Assembly: GCF_015546965.1 (NCBI RefSeq) | Contig: NZ_JADMUF010000002.1 | Location: forward strand, 125,580-189,579 | Length of the DNA stretch: 64,000 nt | From: Collinsella aerofaciens | GTDB lineage: Bacteria > Actinomycetota > Coriobacteriia > Coriobacteriales > Coriobacteriaceae | Direction: 5' to 3' | In this document: positions 26,253-34,653 of the stretch, one piece after another | Layout: each line of letters starts with the position of its first letter | Numbering within the stretch: the stretch's first letter is position 1 | Position numbers and translations under genes: made by a program | The notes under the pieces: model-generated | Database searches by the model: none | Told to the model about the DNA's origin: nothing | What the model saw: only the letters and a program-made list of their open reading frames with translations

Positions 26253-28641
26253 TATGCCGAGCGTATAGTCCAGCCGCAACGAGGGCGGCGGTAGCCAGAC
26301 TCACCGCAAGCCCTGCAAGGGCGCCCGGGGTCTTATAAGTCATTACGATCCTATTCGCGCCTTTCTGTACGCTTAGACACGACATACCCTTATCGGCAGC
26401 GGGCGTTAGTTCTGCGGCGGCTCCGTTAATCGTTACGCTCCAGCCGTCATCGTATGGGACACTCAGCAACAAGTTGCCGTCATTCTCGGCGGTATACTCG
26501 CCCTCGATCTTGCCGTCCTTGAAAACCGCCGGAATAAACTCGCTCGTCCTAAGCTCGTCGATAATCTGCTCAAAGACTTCCAGATTGAGTGCGTAAAAGA
26601 CCGGTTCATTGTCTTGGGGCATATCGGTATAGCCCTCTGCAATCTCCAACGATACCGTATGTGGGCTTGGAGCATCCGATGCATCTGCAATCTGGCGGAT
26701 ATTGTTATCGAATCGCCAAGCTTCGTTATTGATTGTGCGCTGGTCGATGGTGAGGGCGACGGGCCAATAGCTGCCGGCATTCGCATCTTTATTGATGTAG
26801 AGATAACCGATTGATTCTGCCGGCACGGTGACGCTCCACTGCTTTGCATCCTGGCTGTCCGCCGTTTTCATGGCGTCAATCTCGGTGTAGAGCTCAACCT
26901 TGTGGCCGAGGATTTTGCTATACAGGTCGTTTTGCTTCTCGAAGGGATTCTCGCCCTCCAGCGTGCAGTTTTGAATATCTTTAGAGGCCGCGATACCAAG
27001 GCTGAGCGCATAGGGGTTCTCGTACACGGCACTTGCTGTGTCGCCTAGCTCGGTTATTGCCACGTATCCTGCGGGCGCTTGTCCGACGATGGCGTACTTG
27101 ACCCCCAGTAGCGCGTCGGCAGCCAGAATCGGCTCGGCATAGCGGGTCGAAAACTCGCCCACGCTGCTGTATCCAAGGGAGTTGAGCAACGCGATGGCCT
27201 GCGGGTTGTTGGCAGACGAATACGAAGACAGCTGATCGTACCCGAGCGCCAGGCCTTCGTTGAGTGCGGCGCTATCGGCACGCGTGGTCGTGCGGTCAAT
27301 GCGATAGAACGGCGTTGGGTCGTCGTCCTGAATCGTCTTTATAGTGTTTGTTGCGGTGGCGACGTAGGCGCTGTTATTGTCCTCGGAATAGCCTACGTAG
27401 AGCTGGTTCCACATGCTATGGGCGTTGGCAAAGAGCTCAATGGCGGTGAGCGCCAGGAGGGGCAGTATGACTGCCGGACGAGATGCTCGGCACAATTTGG
27501 GGTGGTCCTTGAGCGCCTGCAGGGCATAGCCCGCTGCCCACAGCGCAAAGAAGCTCAGCAAAAAAGCCGTGCGCGAATAGAAACCGTTGGGCACGCGCAT
27601 GCCGCACCAGATGTACTCGAGCGGGCTCAAAACGGAGCTGGCGACCAGGATTATCGTGACGGCAAGCGTTGCGATGCGCGTCTTGTTCGAAGCCTTGCGG
27701 TTAAATAGTAGGCTCACCGCGAGCAGCATCATGATGATGCCGCAATAGAACTGCGGTGTACTATCGTTGTTCACCCACATGCCGGGGAGAAAGCCCCTGA
27801 TGAGCGATTTGAGGCTTGTTTTAAACAGCGGCCTGAGGGCCAGGACGGGGCCGCCCTTGGACATGGCAAGGATAGTCGGCAAAAAGGTCCAGGCGGAGAG
27901 AAGCAACCCGAGCACGATGGCGCCTGCGAATCGAAGCGCTCGGTCGAGCATGAGCTTCCAGCTAAATCCTTCTTGTGCAACATAATCGACAAATTCGACC
28001 AGTACGAAGATGCAGAGGAACAGGCTGCTGATGTAGGCCGTATACCAGCAGAACATGACGTTCAGTGCCGTGGCGATGACAAGGCGCGCCATGCGCTGCT
28101 TGCGGATGAGCTCGTAACAACCGTAGGCGCAAACGGGAAGCAGGATCAGGCAGTCGATCCAGAGCGGGTTGCGCAGGTTGCTGACGGTCCAGCTGCAAGA
28201 CGTGAATGACGCGGAAAGCAGGAAAGCCGCGGGCTTGGATAAGCTAAAGCGCTTTTGTACATACCAAGCGCTGCTGATGTGGATGCAGCCCAGTTTGAGC
28301 GCGGTTGTGGCAAATACGAAGAGCGTGAGCTTGTCCTGGGGAAACAACACGCAGAGCAGATTAAAGGGGCTCGCGAGGTAGTAGCTATAGAGCCCCCATG
28401 TGTTCATGCCGAGTCCCTGGGAGAAGGAATAGCGAAGGTTCGCTTCGCCCAAAAGGACGCTTCGGAACCACGTAAAGAAGTCGATGTATTGGTACTTGAG
28501 GTCGTTGGTGAGAAACGAATTGTCGCCAAAGGGATAGACATGCCCTGCTATCGCAAGCGCGATAAAGAGCGTGATGGAAAACGTGAAGCAGGCAGCGTAG
28601 AACGCAACGTTCTTGAGCGTGCTGTTATTGGACCGTGTCAT
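26236..28641 (-). CDS. YfhO-like polytopic membrane protein
   Basis: An 801-residue protein with about a dozen membrane segments in the first 430 residues, a large extracytoplasmic region, and a last membrane segment before KKSRR. The end of the outer domain (VPYDDGWSVTINGAAAEL then GANRIVMTY) is the characteristic signature of YfhO proteins, which are GT-C-like and linked to glycosylation of lipoteichoic acid or other wall polymers. The start is ATG 28641 (MTRSNNSTLKN), overlapping the end of the upstream GtrB-like frame by 17 bases; the open frame to 28755 reads through that gene. It is the last of three co-directional genes, so it probably uses the lipid-P-sugar made upstream. Confidence 0.85.
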   Translation of the reverse strand: MTRSNNSTLKNVAFYAACFTFSITLFIALAIAGHVYPFGDNSFLTNDLKYQYIDFFTWFRSVLLGEANLRYSFSQGLGMNTWGLYSYYLASPFNLLCVLFPQDKLTLFVFATTALKLGCIHISSAWYVQKRFSLSKPAAFLLSASFTSCSWTVSNLRNPLWIDCLILLPVCAYGCYELIRKQRMARLVIATALNVMFCWYTAYISSLFLCIFVLVEFVDYVAQEGFSWKLMLDRALRFAGAIVLGLLLSAWTFLPTILAMSKGGPVLALRPLFKTSLKSLIRGFLPGMWVNNDSTPQFYCGIIMMLLAVSLLFNRKASNKTRIATLAVTIILVASSVLSPLEYIWCGMRVPNGFYSRTAFLLSFFALWAAGYALQALKDHPKLCRASRPAVILPLLALTAIELFANAHSMWNQLYVGYSEDNNSAYVATATNTIKTIQDDDPTPFYRIDRTTTRADSAALNEGLALGYDQLSSYSSANNPQAIALLNSLGYSSVGEFSTRYAEPILAADALLGVKYAIVGQAPAGYVAITELGDTASAVYENPYALSLGIAASKDIQNCTLEGENPFEKQNDLYSKILGHKVELYTEIDAMKTADSQDAKQWSVTVPAESIGYLYINKDANAGSYWPVALTIDQRTINNEAWRFDNNIRQIADASDAPSPHTVSLEIAEGYTDMPQDNEPVFYALNLEVFEQIIDELRTSEFIPAVFKDGKIEGEYTAENDGNLLLSVPYDDGWSVTINGAAAELTPAADKGMSCLSVQKGANRIVMTYKTPGALAGLAVSLATAALVAAGLYARHKKSRR

Positions 28642-29594
28642 CAGAATCCTCGTTGGACTCGCGAACGATATAGATGGGGCGTCGCTTGGTCTCCAGATAG
28701 GCTTTTGCCAGGTATTCGCCGATAATTCCCAGGCACAGAAGCTGCATGCCGCCAAACAGCGTAATGAGGCAGGCGAGTGAGGGCCATCCGCCTACGGGGT
28801 CACCCCAGACAAGCGTTTTGACCAGGATAACGATAAATCCCAGGATGGCGATGAGGCAAAAAAACGATGCCCGTGAGGGCGGCAAGTGAGAGTGGGGCCG
28901 TGGAGAACGCGACGATGCCGTCGATGGAATAGAGGAGCAGCGACCAAAAACTCCACTTGGTCTCGCCGGCCACGCGGTTGACGTTTACATAGGGGAGCCA
29001 CTTGGTTTTAAAGCCGACCCAGCCGTAAATGCCCTTAGAGAATCGATTGTATTCGCCCATGGAAATGATTGCATTGACCATGGGTCGCTTCATGAGTCTA
29101 AAATCGCGCGCTCCGTCGACGATGTCGGCCTTGGAAATGCGGTTGATGATTTTGTAGAACATGCGGGCGCAGAACGACCTGATGGGAGGCTCGCCTTCGC
29201 GGGTGGTCCTGCGCGTGGCGACGTTGTCGTAGTCTTCGGTTTGCAGGATCTCGTACATTTGCGGCAGGAGCGAGGGCGGGTCCTGCATGTCGGCATCCAT
29301 GGTGGCAACATAGTCGCCCTTTGCATGCTGGAGTCCGGCAAACAGCGCCGCCTCTTTACCAAAGTTGCGCGAGAAGGAGTACCAATGAATGGCATAAGGA
29401 TGCGATGCCGCGGACTCGGCTTTCATGACGGTGAGCGTTGCGTCCGCTGAGCCATCGTCGACGAGGACTGCTTCGAATGAAATATCAGGGTGCGTTTGCG
29501 TCATGGCGTGGACAACGCCATCGAGCTCTTTGAGAAAGATCGGAAGCGATTCCTGCTCGTTGTAGCACGGAACGACGATGGAGATGAGCGGCAT
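28625..29594 (-). pseudogene. GtrB-like family 2 glycosyltransferase split by a frameshift at a 7-base homopolymer
   Basis: Two overlapping minus-strand frames together make one normal GtrB-type enzyme of about 322 residues. The first (29594 down to about 28860) has ISIVVPCYNEQESL, VDDGSADAT and MDADMQDPP. The second (about 28865 to 28625) supplies the C-terminal membrane segment and the family ending CLGIIGEYLAKAYLETKRRP. They meet at 28858-28864, a run of seven A on the plus strand (seven T in the mRNA sense); removing one base joins the frames as GIVFCLIAIL. It may be a sequencing error, a recent mutation, or a slippage or phase-variable switch. If read through, it would make undecaprenyl-phosphate sugar for the YfhO-like enzyme. 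Confidence 0.8.
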
Positions 29595-29600
29595 GGCGAT

Positions 29601-30563
29601 TTACCTGGCGTTCGTTTTGTCGCTGCGATAGTCATCGAAAGCGTATTTGCTGTACACGTTGACCTCCCACTGCTTTTTTTCGACCTTTGCCACGGAGTCG
29701 AGGATGAATCCGGTTGCGAGGCTCAGGCCGCACAGGAACATAAACGAGGCGGCGAGCATGGCGGTGGGGAAGCGCGGGACGAGGCCGGTCTGGAAATACT
29801 CGACAACGATGGGCATGCCCAGAGCGAGGCCGATGAGCGCGAATAAAATCGCGACCAGGGTGAAGAACTTTAGCGGGCGGTAGTCCTTGAACAGCGTGCC
29901 GATCATCGCAACGACTTTAATGCCGTCGCTCACGGTATTGAGCTTGGACTCGGAACCTTCCGGACGGTCGCGGTACTCGATGGGCACATCTTTGATGCGC
30001 CAGCGGTGGTCGACGGCGTGGATCGAGAGCTCGGTTTCGATCTGGAAGCCCTCGGAAAGCACAGGGAAGGTTTTGACGAATGGGCGGCTCATGGCGCGGT
30101 AACCGGTCATGACGTCATCGAAGCTGTAGCCATAGATCCACTTGATCATGGCGCGTACCAGGTTGTTGCCAAAGCCGTGGAAGGCACGCTTGTTCTCCTC
30201 GGCGTAGGTGCCGTTGGAAAGGCGATCGCCTACGGTCATGTCGGCCGTGCCGTTAAGGATGGGCTCGCAGAGGGCCTTGGCCGCTTCGGCGGGGTAGGTG
30301 TCATCGCCGTCGACCATCAGGTAGCAATCGGCATCGATGTCGCGAAACATCTGGCGGCAGACGTTGCCCTTGCCCTGACGCGGCTCAAAGCGGACCGTCG
30401 CACCATGCTCTGTTGCGATGCGGGAAGTCTCGTCCGACGAGTTATTGTCATAGACATAGACCGTCGCCTGCGGAAGCTCGCGGTGAAAGTCGTCGACGAC
30501 CTTACCGATCGTGAGGGCTTCGTTGTAGCAGGGGATAATGACGGCAATGGATTCAGAATTCAC
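29601..30563 (-). CDS. Family 2 glycosyltransferase with C-terminal membrane segments
   Basis: A 320-residue GT2: IAVIIPCYNEALTIG, YDNNSSDET, MVDGDDTYPAEA, then DVMTGYRAMSR, and two C-terminal membrane segments (FTLVAILFALIGLAL and AASFMFLCGLSLATGF). The layout is that of membrane-bound polyprenyl-phosphate glycosyltransferases and of enzymes acting on polyprenyl-linked acceptors. Start GTG 30563 follows AAAGGAG. It is the first gene of a three-gene minus-strand set (this GT2, the broken GtrB-like GT2, the YfhO-like protein) and is divergent from the ABC exporter. Confidence 0.85.
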   Translation of the reverse strand: MNSESIAVIIPCYNEALTIGKVVDDFHRELPQATVYVYDNNSSDETSRIATEHGATVRFEPRQGKGNVCRQMFRDIDADCYLMVDGDDTYPAEAAKALCEPILNGTADMTVGDRLSNGTYAEENKRAFHGFGNNLVRAMIKWIYGYSFDDVMTGYRAMSRPFVKTFPVLSEGFQIETELSIHAVDHRWRIKDVPIEYRDRPEGSESKLNTVSDGIKVVAMIGTLFKDYRPLKFFTLVAILFALIGLALGMPIVVEYFQTGLVPRFPTAMLAASFMFLCGLSLATGFILDSVAKVEKKQWEVNVYSKYAFDDYRSDKTNAR

Positions 30564-30723
30564 TCAATGCTCCTTTGAATTTCAATCTCTGAAAGTATAG
30601 CCGTTTGCGCCTGGCATCCTAAGATGTGGGTTAGTTCTCCAGTTTTGTTGCGCGATTCGTTTGCCTGCCTGTCGGGTCTATACTGTTCGTTTGTCAACGA
30701 TTACGAGTAAAGGAGTTGCATCC

Positions 30724-31569
30724 GTGTCGGATCAGACAAAGCAACAAGAAACTCGCAGTCTGCCTGCGACGTTTGCTAAGAACGAATTTGAGAAGGACGC
30801 GTTTATCCTTCGTCAGCTGGTTACCAAGGATTTTAAGATTAAGTATCGTCGCAGCGTGTTGGGCGTTGCGTGGTCGGTGCTCAACCCGCTGCTGATGATG
30901 ATCGTCATGGCCATCGTGTTCTCGACGATTTTTGCCCAGGGTCGCAACGGCTCTATTACGCCCGAGATGTACCCGCTGTACTTGATCGTGGGTAACGTCA
31001 CCTTTGCCGTCATGTCCGAGTCTACGAACCAGGCGCTGACGTCGATCGTGGGCGCAGCTCCGCTGCTCAAGAAGGTCAAGGTTCACCGCTGGGTTTTCCC
31101 GGTGCAGAAGGTGCTCTTCTCGCTGGTCAACTTTGCCTTCTCGCTGGTCGCCGTCGCCATCGTTATGCTGTGGTTCCGCGTTATGCCTTCGCGGCACCTC
31201 ATTCTGCTGCCTGTTTGCTTGTTCTTGCTTATGTGCTTCTGCATGGGCCTGGGTATGATGCTTTCGGCGCTCACCGTCTTTTTCCGCGACGTTATGCATC
31301 TGTGGAGTGTCGTCATCACGGCGTGGACCTATATCACGCCCATCTTCTGGACGACCGACTTCGTTGCGCAAATGCCCCATATCGTGCGCATCCTGGTCTA
31401 TGCGAACCCCATGTACAACTACCTGCAGTTTATGCGTGACATCTTCCTGTTCCAGACCACGCCTTCGTTCTTGACGCTTGGTATGTGCGTCGCTTGGGCG
31501 GTTCTTGCGCTTGCTATTGGCTACACCGTGTTCCATAAGTCCGAGCGCAAATTCATCCTCTACATCTAA
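30724..31569 (+). CDS. ABC-2 type polysaccharide exporter, permease (Wzm/TagG-like)
   Basis: The 281-residue membrane protein has six membrane segments. Its N-terminus (RQLVTKDFKIKYRRSVLGVAWSVLNPLLM) is the amphipathic signature of polysaccharide and teichoic acid ABC permeases. Start GTG 30724 lies 8 bases after AAAGGAG; the longer open frame to 30661 covers the promoter region. It pairs with the ATPase 11 bases downstream. Predicted role: export of a lipid-linked polymer assembled by the surrounding glycosyltransferases, possibly rhamnose-containing. Confidence 0.92.
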   Translation: MSDQTKQQETRSLPATFAKNEFEKDAFILRQLVTKDFKIKYRRSVLGVAWSVLNPLLMMIVMAIVFSTIFAQGRNGSITPEMYPLYLIVGNVTFAVMSESTNQALTSIVGAAPLLKKVKVHRWVFPVQKVLFSLVNFAFSLVAVAIVMLWFRVMPSRHLILLPVCLFLLMCFCMGLGMMLSALTVFFRDVMHLWSVVITAWTYITPIFWTTDFVAQMPHIVRILVYANPMYNYLQFMRDIFLFQTTPSFLTLGMCVAWAVLALAIGYTVFHKSERKFILYI

Positions 31570-31580
31570 GGAGTGCTGTG

Positions 31581-32348
31581 ATGACTGAATCTGTTGTTGA
31601 TTACAGCGAGCAGCCTCTGGCTGTCGAGGTCGACGACGTCACCATGATCTTTAACATGGCGTCCGAGTCGCTGACCAACCTCAAGGAGTATTTCATTAAG
31701 CTTGCCAAGCACGAGCTGTTCTTTGAGGAGTTTAGGGCGCTTAAGCACATCTCGTTCGATATTCATCGCGGCGAGGTCGTGGGCCTGGTGGGCACCAATG
31801 GTTCCGGCAAGTCTACGATGCTCAAGATTATCGCCGGCGTGCTTGAGCCTAGCGAGGGCAGCGTTAAGGTGCACGGTAACATCGCACCACTGATTGAGCT
31901 TGGCGCTGGCTTTGACCCCGAGCTGACGGCGCGCGAGAACATTTATTTGAACGGTGCGCTGCTCGGCTATACCAAGGAGTTCATCGACGCCAACTTTGAC
32001 GGCATTATCGAGTTCGCCGAGCTGCAGAACTTTGTCGACATGCCGCTTAAGAACTTCTCTTCGGGCATGGTGGCGCGTATCGCCTTTGCAATCGCCACGA
32101 TTACCGAGCCCGATATTCTGATCGTTGATGAGACGCTCTCCGTCGGTGACGTGTTCTTCCAGCAAAAGTGCGAGGCGCGTATTCAGCACTTTATCCAGAG
32201 CGGTGACGTGACGGTTCTGTTCGTTTCGCACTCTATGGAGCAGGTTGAGCGCATCTGCCAGCGCGCCGTTTGGATTGAGAAGGGCGACCTTCGCATGGAC
32301 GGCCCGGTTGATGAGGTCTGTAAGGCGTACCGCGAGCAGTTCAACTAG
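31581..32348 (+). CDS. ABC-2 type polysaccharide exporter, ATPase (Wzt/TagH-like)
   Basis: A 255-residue ATPase with Walker A GTNGSGKST, signature NFSSGMVARIAFA and Walker B DILIVDETLSVGD. The LGAGFDPELTARENIYLNG stretch is characteristic of the polysaccharide/teichoic acid export subfamily. It lacks the C-terminal carbohydrate-recognition domain found in long Wzt proteins, so export probably does not need a modified chain end. ATG 31581 lies 7 bases after AAGGAG. Forms one transporter with the preceding permease. Confidence 0.93.
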   Translation: MTESVVDYSEQPLAVEVDDVTMIFNMASESLTNLKEYFIKLAKHELFFEEFRALKHISFDIHRGEVVGLVGTNGSGKSTMLKIIAGVLEPSEGSVKVHGNIAPLIELGAGFDPELTARENIYLNGALLGYTKEFIDANFDGIIEFAELQNFVDMPLKNFSSGMVARIAFAIATITEPDILIVDETLSVGDVFFQQKCEARIQHFIQSGDVTVLFVSHSMEQVERICQRAVWIEKGDLRMDGPVDEVCKAYREQFN

Positions 32349-32402
32349 GTTATAATTATCTGCGCCTGGCACGCGTGCGCGTGCTTGGGCGTGCGGTTAT
32401 TT

Positions 32403-32479
32403 GCTCCATTAGCTCAGTTGGATAGAGCAGGGGACTTCTAATCCCAAGGTCGACGGTTCGAATCCGCCATGGAGCACCA
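32403..32479 (+). tRNA. tRNA-Arg (anticodon TCT)
   Basis: A full cloverleaf: acceptor GCTCCAT with ATGGAGC, D-arm GCTC...GAGC, anticodon loop CTTCTAA giving TCT, T-arm with GGTTCGAATCC, and an encoded CCA end. It reads AGA codons. A strong terminator follows at once. Confidence 0.95.
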
Positions 32480-32488
32480 TCGTTTATT

Positions 32489-32522
32489 AAGCCCGGACCG
32501 CTTGGTGGTCCGGGCTTTTTTC
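32489..32522 (+). terminator. Rho-independent terminator after tRNA-Arg(TCT)
   Basis: AAGCCCGGACC, a 7-base loop, GGTCCGGGCTT and then a T-run: an 11-bp perfect stem. Confidence 0.92.
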
Positions 32523-32554
32523 GTCTTATGTGCTGTGGTTTTGAAGGGTGCGTT

Positions 32555-33541
32555 ATGGGGACCAAAAGGCTCGACTGGATAGATATTGCAAAGGGGATTG
32601 CAATTATTCTGGTCATTGTGGGGCACACCGTCACAAATCCTTCCCCTTTGCGGCATGCCATCTTCTCGTTTCACATGCCGGTGTTCTTTATTCTTGCTGG
32701 ATATACGTTTAGGCCTAAGCCGTGGCGCGAGCTGGTGAGTGGTTCGGTGTCGCGCCTGCTGGTGCCGTATGTGGTGCTTGCGCTGGCGTGGCAGGTGCCG
32801 ACGTTCTTGATGAGCGGGGCTCCTTTGACGGGTAGTGCGCTTACGGGCGGACTTGAGACACTCGTGTTTGCCTCGGGCGTTGATGTGCCTGGGCTTGGCG
32901 TTGCCGCCGTTGGCATGGCGTGGTTTTTAGCCGCGCTGTTTACGTCGCGCCTGCTGTTTAATGCGCTGTTGCGGCTGTTTGATGGGCGTGAAGTTGGGGT
33001 TGCCAGGCAGGGCGTTGTCTGTGCTGCGATAGCTTTCGGTGGCCTGAGCGTGTCTCGCTTTTTGGGTATCTACCTGCCGCTCGATCTGGATCTGAGCTGC
33101 TACATCGTTTTGCTGATGTGGATTGGCTATACGGTGCGTCAAAGGGGGCTGGAGCCGAGTGTAGACAAGCCGCTGCTGTTTATTGGGGCTGGAATTGTTT
33201 GGCTTGTTCTGGCGGCTCTTAGCGGGCTTGAGCTTTCGAGCCGCCGCGCGGACGGTTTTGTTGTCGCCACGATTGCCGCTCTTGCTGGCAGTTACTGCGT
33301 ATGTTGGGTTTCCATGGCCGTGGAGAAGCTGAAGGAAGCTCCGGTCTTGGGCACCCTTGAGCGAGGGCTCGTTTTTTGCGGACAAGCCAGCCTGGCGATC
33401 TTTGCAATTCACGCGGTCGATTGGTTTATCCCCTGGCAGACGATGCCGCTGCTCATGACACTGCCGGCATCGTGGCTCTTCGCATCAATCATACGCTGCG
33501 CCTGCGATATCGGCTTGGCATACGTAATCAAAAAGGCGTAA
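32555..33541 (+). CDS. Acyltransferase family 3 membrane protein
   Basis: A 328-residue polytopic protein starting KRLDWIDIAKGIAIILVIVGH, the N-terminal motif of acyltransferase-3 (OafA/NodX/WecH type) enzymes with the key His at the end, followed by SFHMPVFFILAGY. These move acetyl or succinyl groups to sugars at the membrane. ATG 32555 is preceded by AAGGG at a good distance; the frame is open to 32528. It stands alone between the tRNA terminator and a strong hairpin; substrate is unknown, though O-acetylation of a nearby surface glycan is reasonable. Confidence 0.88.
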   Translation: MGTKRLDWIDIAKGIAIILVIVGHTVTNPSPLRHAIFSFHMPVFFILAGYTFRPKPWRELVSGSVSRLLVPYVVLALAWQVPTFLMSGAPLTGSALTGGLETLVFASGVDVPGLGVAAVGMAWFLAALFTSRLLFNALLRLFDGREVGVARQGVVCAAIAFGGLSVSRFLGIYLPLDLDLSCYIVLLMWIGYTVRQRGLEPSVDKPLLFIGAGIVWLVLAALSGLELSSRRADGFVVATIAALAGSYCVCWVSMAVEKLKEAPVLGTLERGLVFCGQASLAIFAIHAVDWFIPWQTMPLLMTLPASWLFASIIRCACDIGLAYVIKKA

Positions 33542-33545
33542 CAAA

Positions 33546-33580
33546 AGCGGGGACGACCAACTTGGTCGTCCCCGCTGTTT
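33546..33580. terminator. Bidirectional terminator
   Basis: AGCGGGGACGACCAA and its exact complement lie around a 1-base centre (15-base arms, about 13 pairs after loop formation), with GTTTTG to the right and CAAAA to the left. It separates the acyltransferase (+) from the XRE regulator (-). Confidence 0.85.
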
Positions 33581-33655
33581 TGTGGACATTTTTGTGTCAG
33601 GGTTAGAACTGGGCGCCTTCAGTCTCTGCTGAAGCTCCGTTTGTTCGTTGCCTGT

Positions 33656-34459
33656 TTAACTTAGATAAAACTGGGGTTCAAACCAGTTCTCGAACGAATA
33701 TGAATTGCCTTCTTCCGTCCATGTGTCGTCATTAAAAAAGAATTTGAGATCATCGTCGCCACAGATATCCTCGGGCCATTCATCCCAGCCTAAGTCCCGC
33801 GGATAGCCGTCTTCATCGAGATCGGTTTCATCGGTTTTCCAGTCGGAAACGAGTTCGAATGACGCATCTCGGATAAGCCTTACAAGCAGTTCTTGTGCAA
33901 CGGTGTGGGCCATTATGTCTTGTCCGTGTTTTGCTCGCATACGATAACTAATTAGATCTGCTCGAAATTTGAATAGAAAGTCATAGTTGTACTGCATCAG
34001 ATATTGAGACGGGAGTAAATCAATCATCCAGCTATCGGGGAGTTGTCCTACATGAGTCCCTTTTGGAAGATGAGAGAGGTCCTCAAGATCCTGATTGATA
34101 TAGTCAAGCAGAATGTCGGTGCCAAAGGCGAAGGACGCTGCGCCTTTATAACCGTATTCATCTTTTAAGAGTTGGGACCAGGCGGCATGAGTCGAATCGA
34201 TTGCCAAGGATTCTTTTGTCGTGGCCTCATTTATAGTTTCTGCGGCTGAATCATCGGGGAAGTTTTTCCATTTGAGGACCTTGCACACGGCTGTTGCCTT
34301 GTCGCTTCGAATGGATTGGCCGCTCTCATACTTGCCCCATGTTTTTGCCCCGATTCCGGCTCTGGAAGCTGCTTCTTCGATGCTAAGACCCAGTTCTGCT
34401 CTCCTTGCTTTGATTTGGTTTGCTAAATCTTCGCTAACTTGAATCGTCTTAGGCGGCAT
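33656..34459 (-). CDS. XRE-family regulator with a long uncharacterised C-terminus
   Basis: A 267-residue protein. Residues about 10-65 are a Cro/CI-type HTH (ANQIKARRAELGLSIEEAA, SRAGIGAKTWGKYESGQSIR). The remaining 200 residues have no family I recognise: a helical middle part and a very acidic, Trp/Phe-rich end (DLGWDEWPEDICGDDDLKFF). ATG 34459 is preceded by AAAGGAA. It lies upstream of nothing on its own strand and 194 bp from the end of the ATPase/TOPRIM-like gene, so it may regulate that module or itself. Inverted GGTATGT copies and a small palindrome (34525-34545) occur in its upstream region. Confidence 0.8.
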   Translation of the reverse strand: MPPKTIQVSEDLANQIKARRAELGLSIEEAASRAGIGAKTWGKYESGQSIRSDKATAVCKVLKWKNFPDDSAAETINEATTKESLAIDSTHAAWSQLLKDEYGYKGAASFAFGTDILLDYINQDLEDLSHLPKGTHVGQLPDSWMIDLLPSQYLMQYNYDFLFKFRADLISYRMRAKHGQDIMAHTVAQELLVRLIRDASFELVSDWKTDETDLDEDGYPRDLGWDEWPEDICGDDDLKFFFNDDTWTEEGNSYSFENWFEPQFYLS

Positions 34460-34524
34460 CTCTGTTCCTTTCAAACCGGAACGTATAGGATACATACCAT
34501 ACTAATACTAAAAGCCTGTTTGTA

Positions 34525-34545
34525 AAGCTGGTATGTTGCCAGCTT
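34525..34545. promoter_or_regulatory. Small palindrome upstream of the XRE gene, candidate operator
   Basis: AAGCTGG, 7 bases, CCAGCTT: perfect 7-bp arms, 66 bases upstream of the XRE start. The sequence GGTATGT occurs here (34531-34537) and inverted at 34492-34498, closer to the gene. Operator function is a guess. Confidence 0.3.
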
Positions 34546-34569
34546 GCGCTTGATGGGGTTTTATCTATT

Positions 34570-34616
34570 AAAATATCGGACGCCCGCAGGTATTCGCTAC
34601 GGGCGTCCGATATTTT
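34570..34616. terminator. Strong bidirectional terminator
   Basis: AAAATATCGGACGCCCG and CGGGCGTCCGATATTTT form a 17-bp perfect stem with a 13-base loop and A/T tracts on both sides. It lies just after the minus-strand ATPase/TOPRIM-like gene and ends its transcript. Confidence 0.9.
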
Positions 34617-34653
34617 AATAAGGTTCTATTTGTATGATTTAGCGTGGGGTTGG

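Noticed and set aside
28625-28885. Separate 86-residue minus-strand membrane protein
   Set aside because: Its sequence is the normal C-terminal part of a GtrB-type glycosyltransferase whose N-terminal part lies in the adjoining frame; the two are one gene broken at a homopolymer.
30640-30723. Promoter of the ABC exporter (TATACT at 30680-30685)
   Set aside because: The -10-like box is good, but no acceptable -35 hexamer lies at 16-18 bases, so it was not listed.
32351-32356. TATAAT as promoter of tRNA-Arg(TCT)
   Set aside because: It lies about 46 bases before the mature tRNA and has no -35 box at the right distance.
32403-32530. tRNA-Arg(TCT) as an attachment site of an integrated element
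   Set aside because: No integrase, no repeated tRNA 3' end and no mobility gene was seen within the neighbouring sequence.
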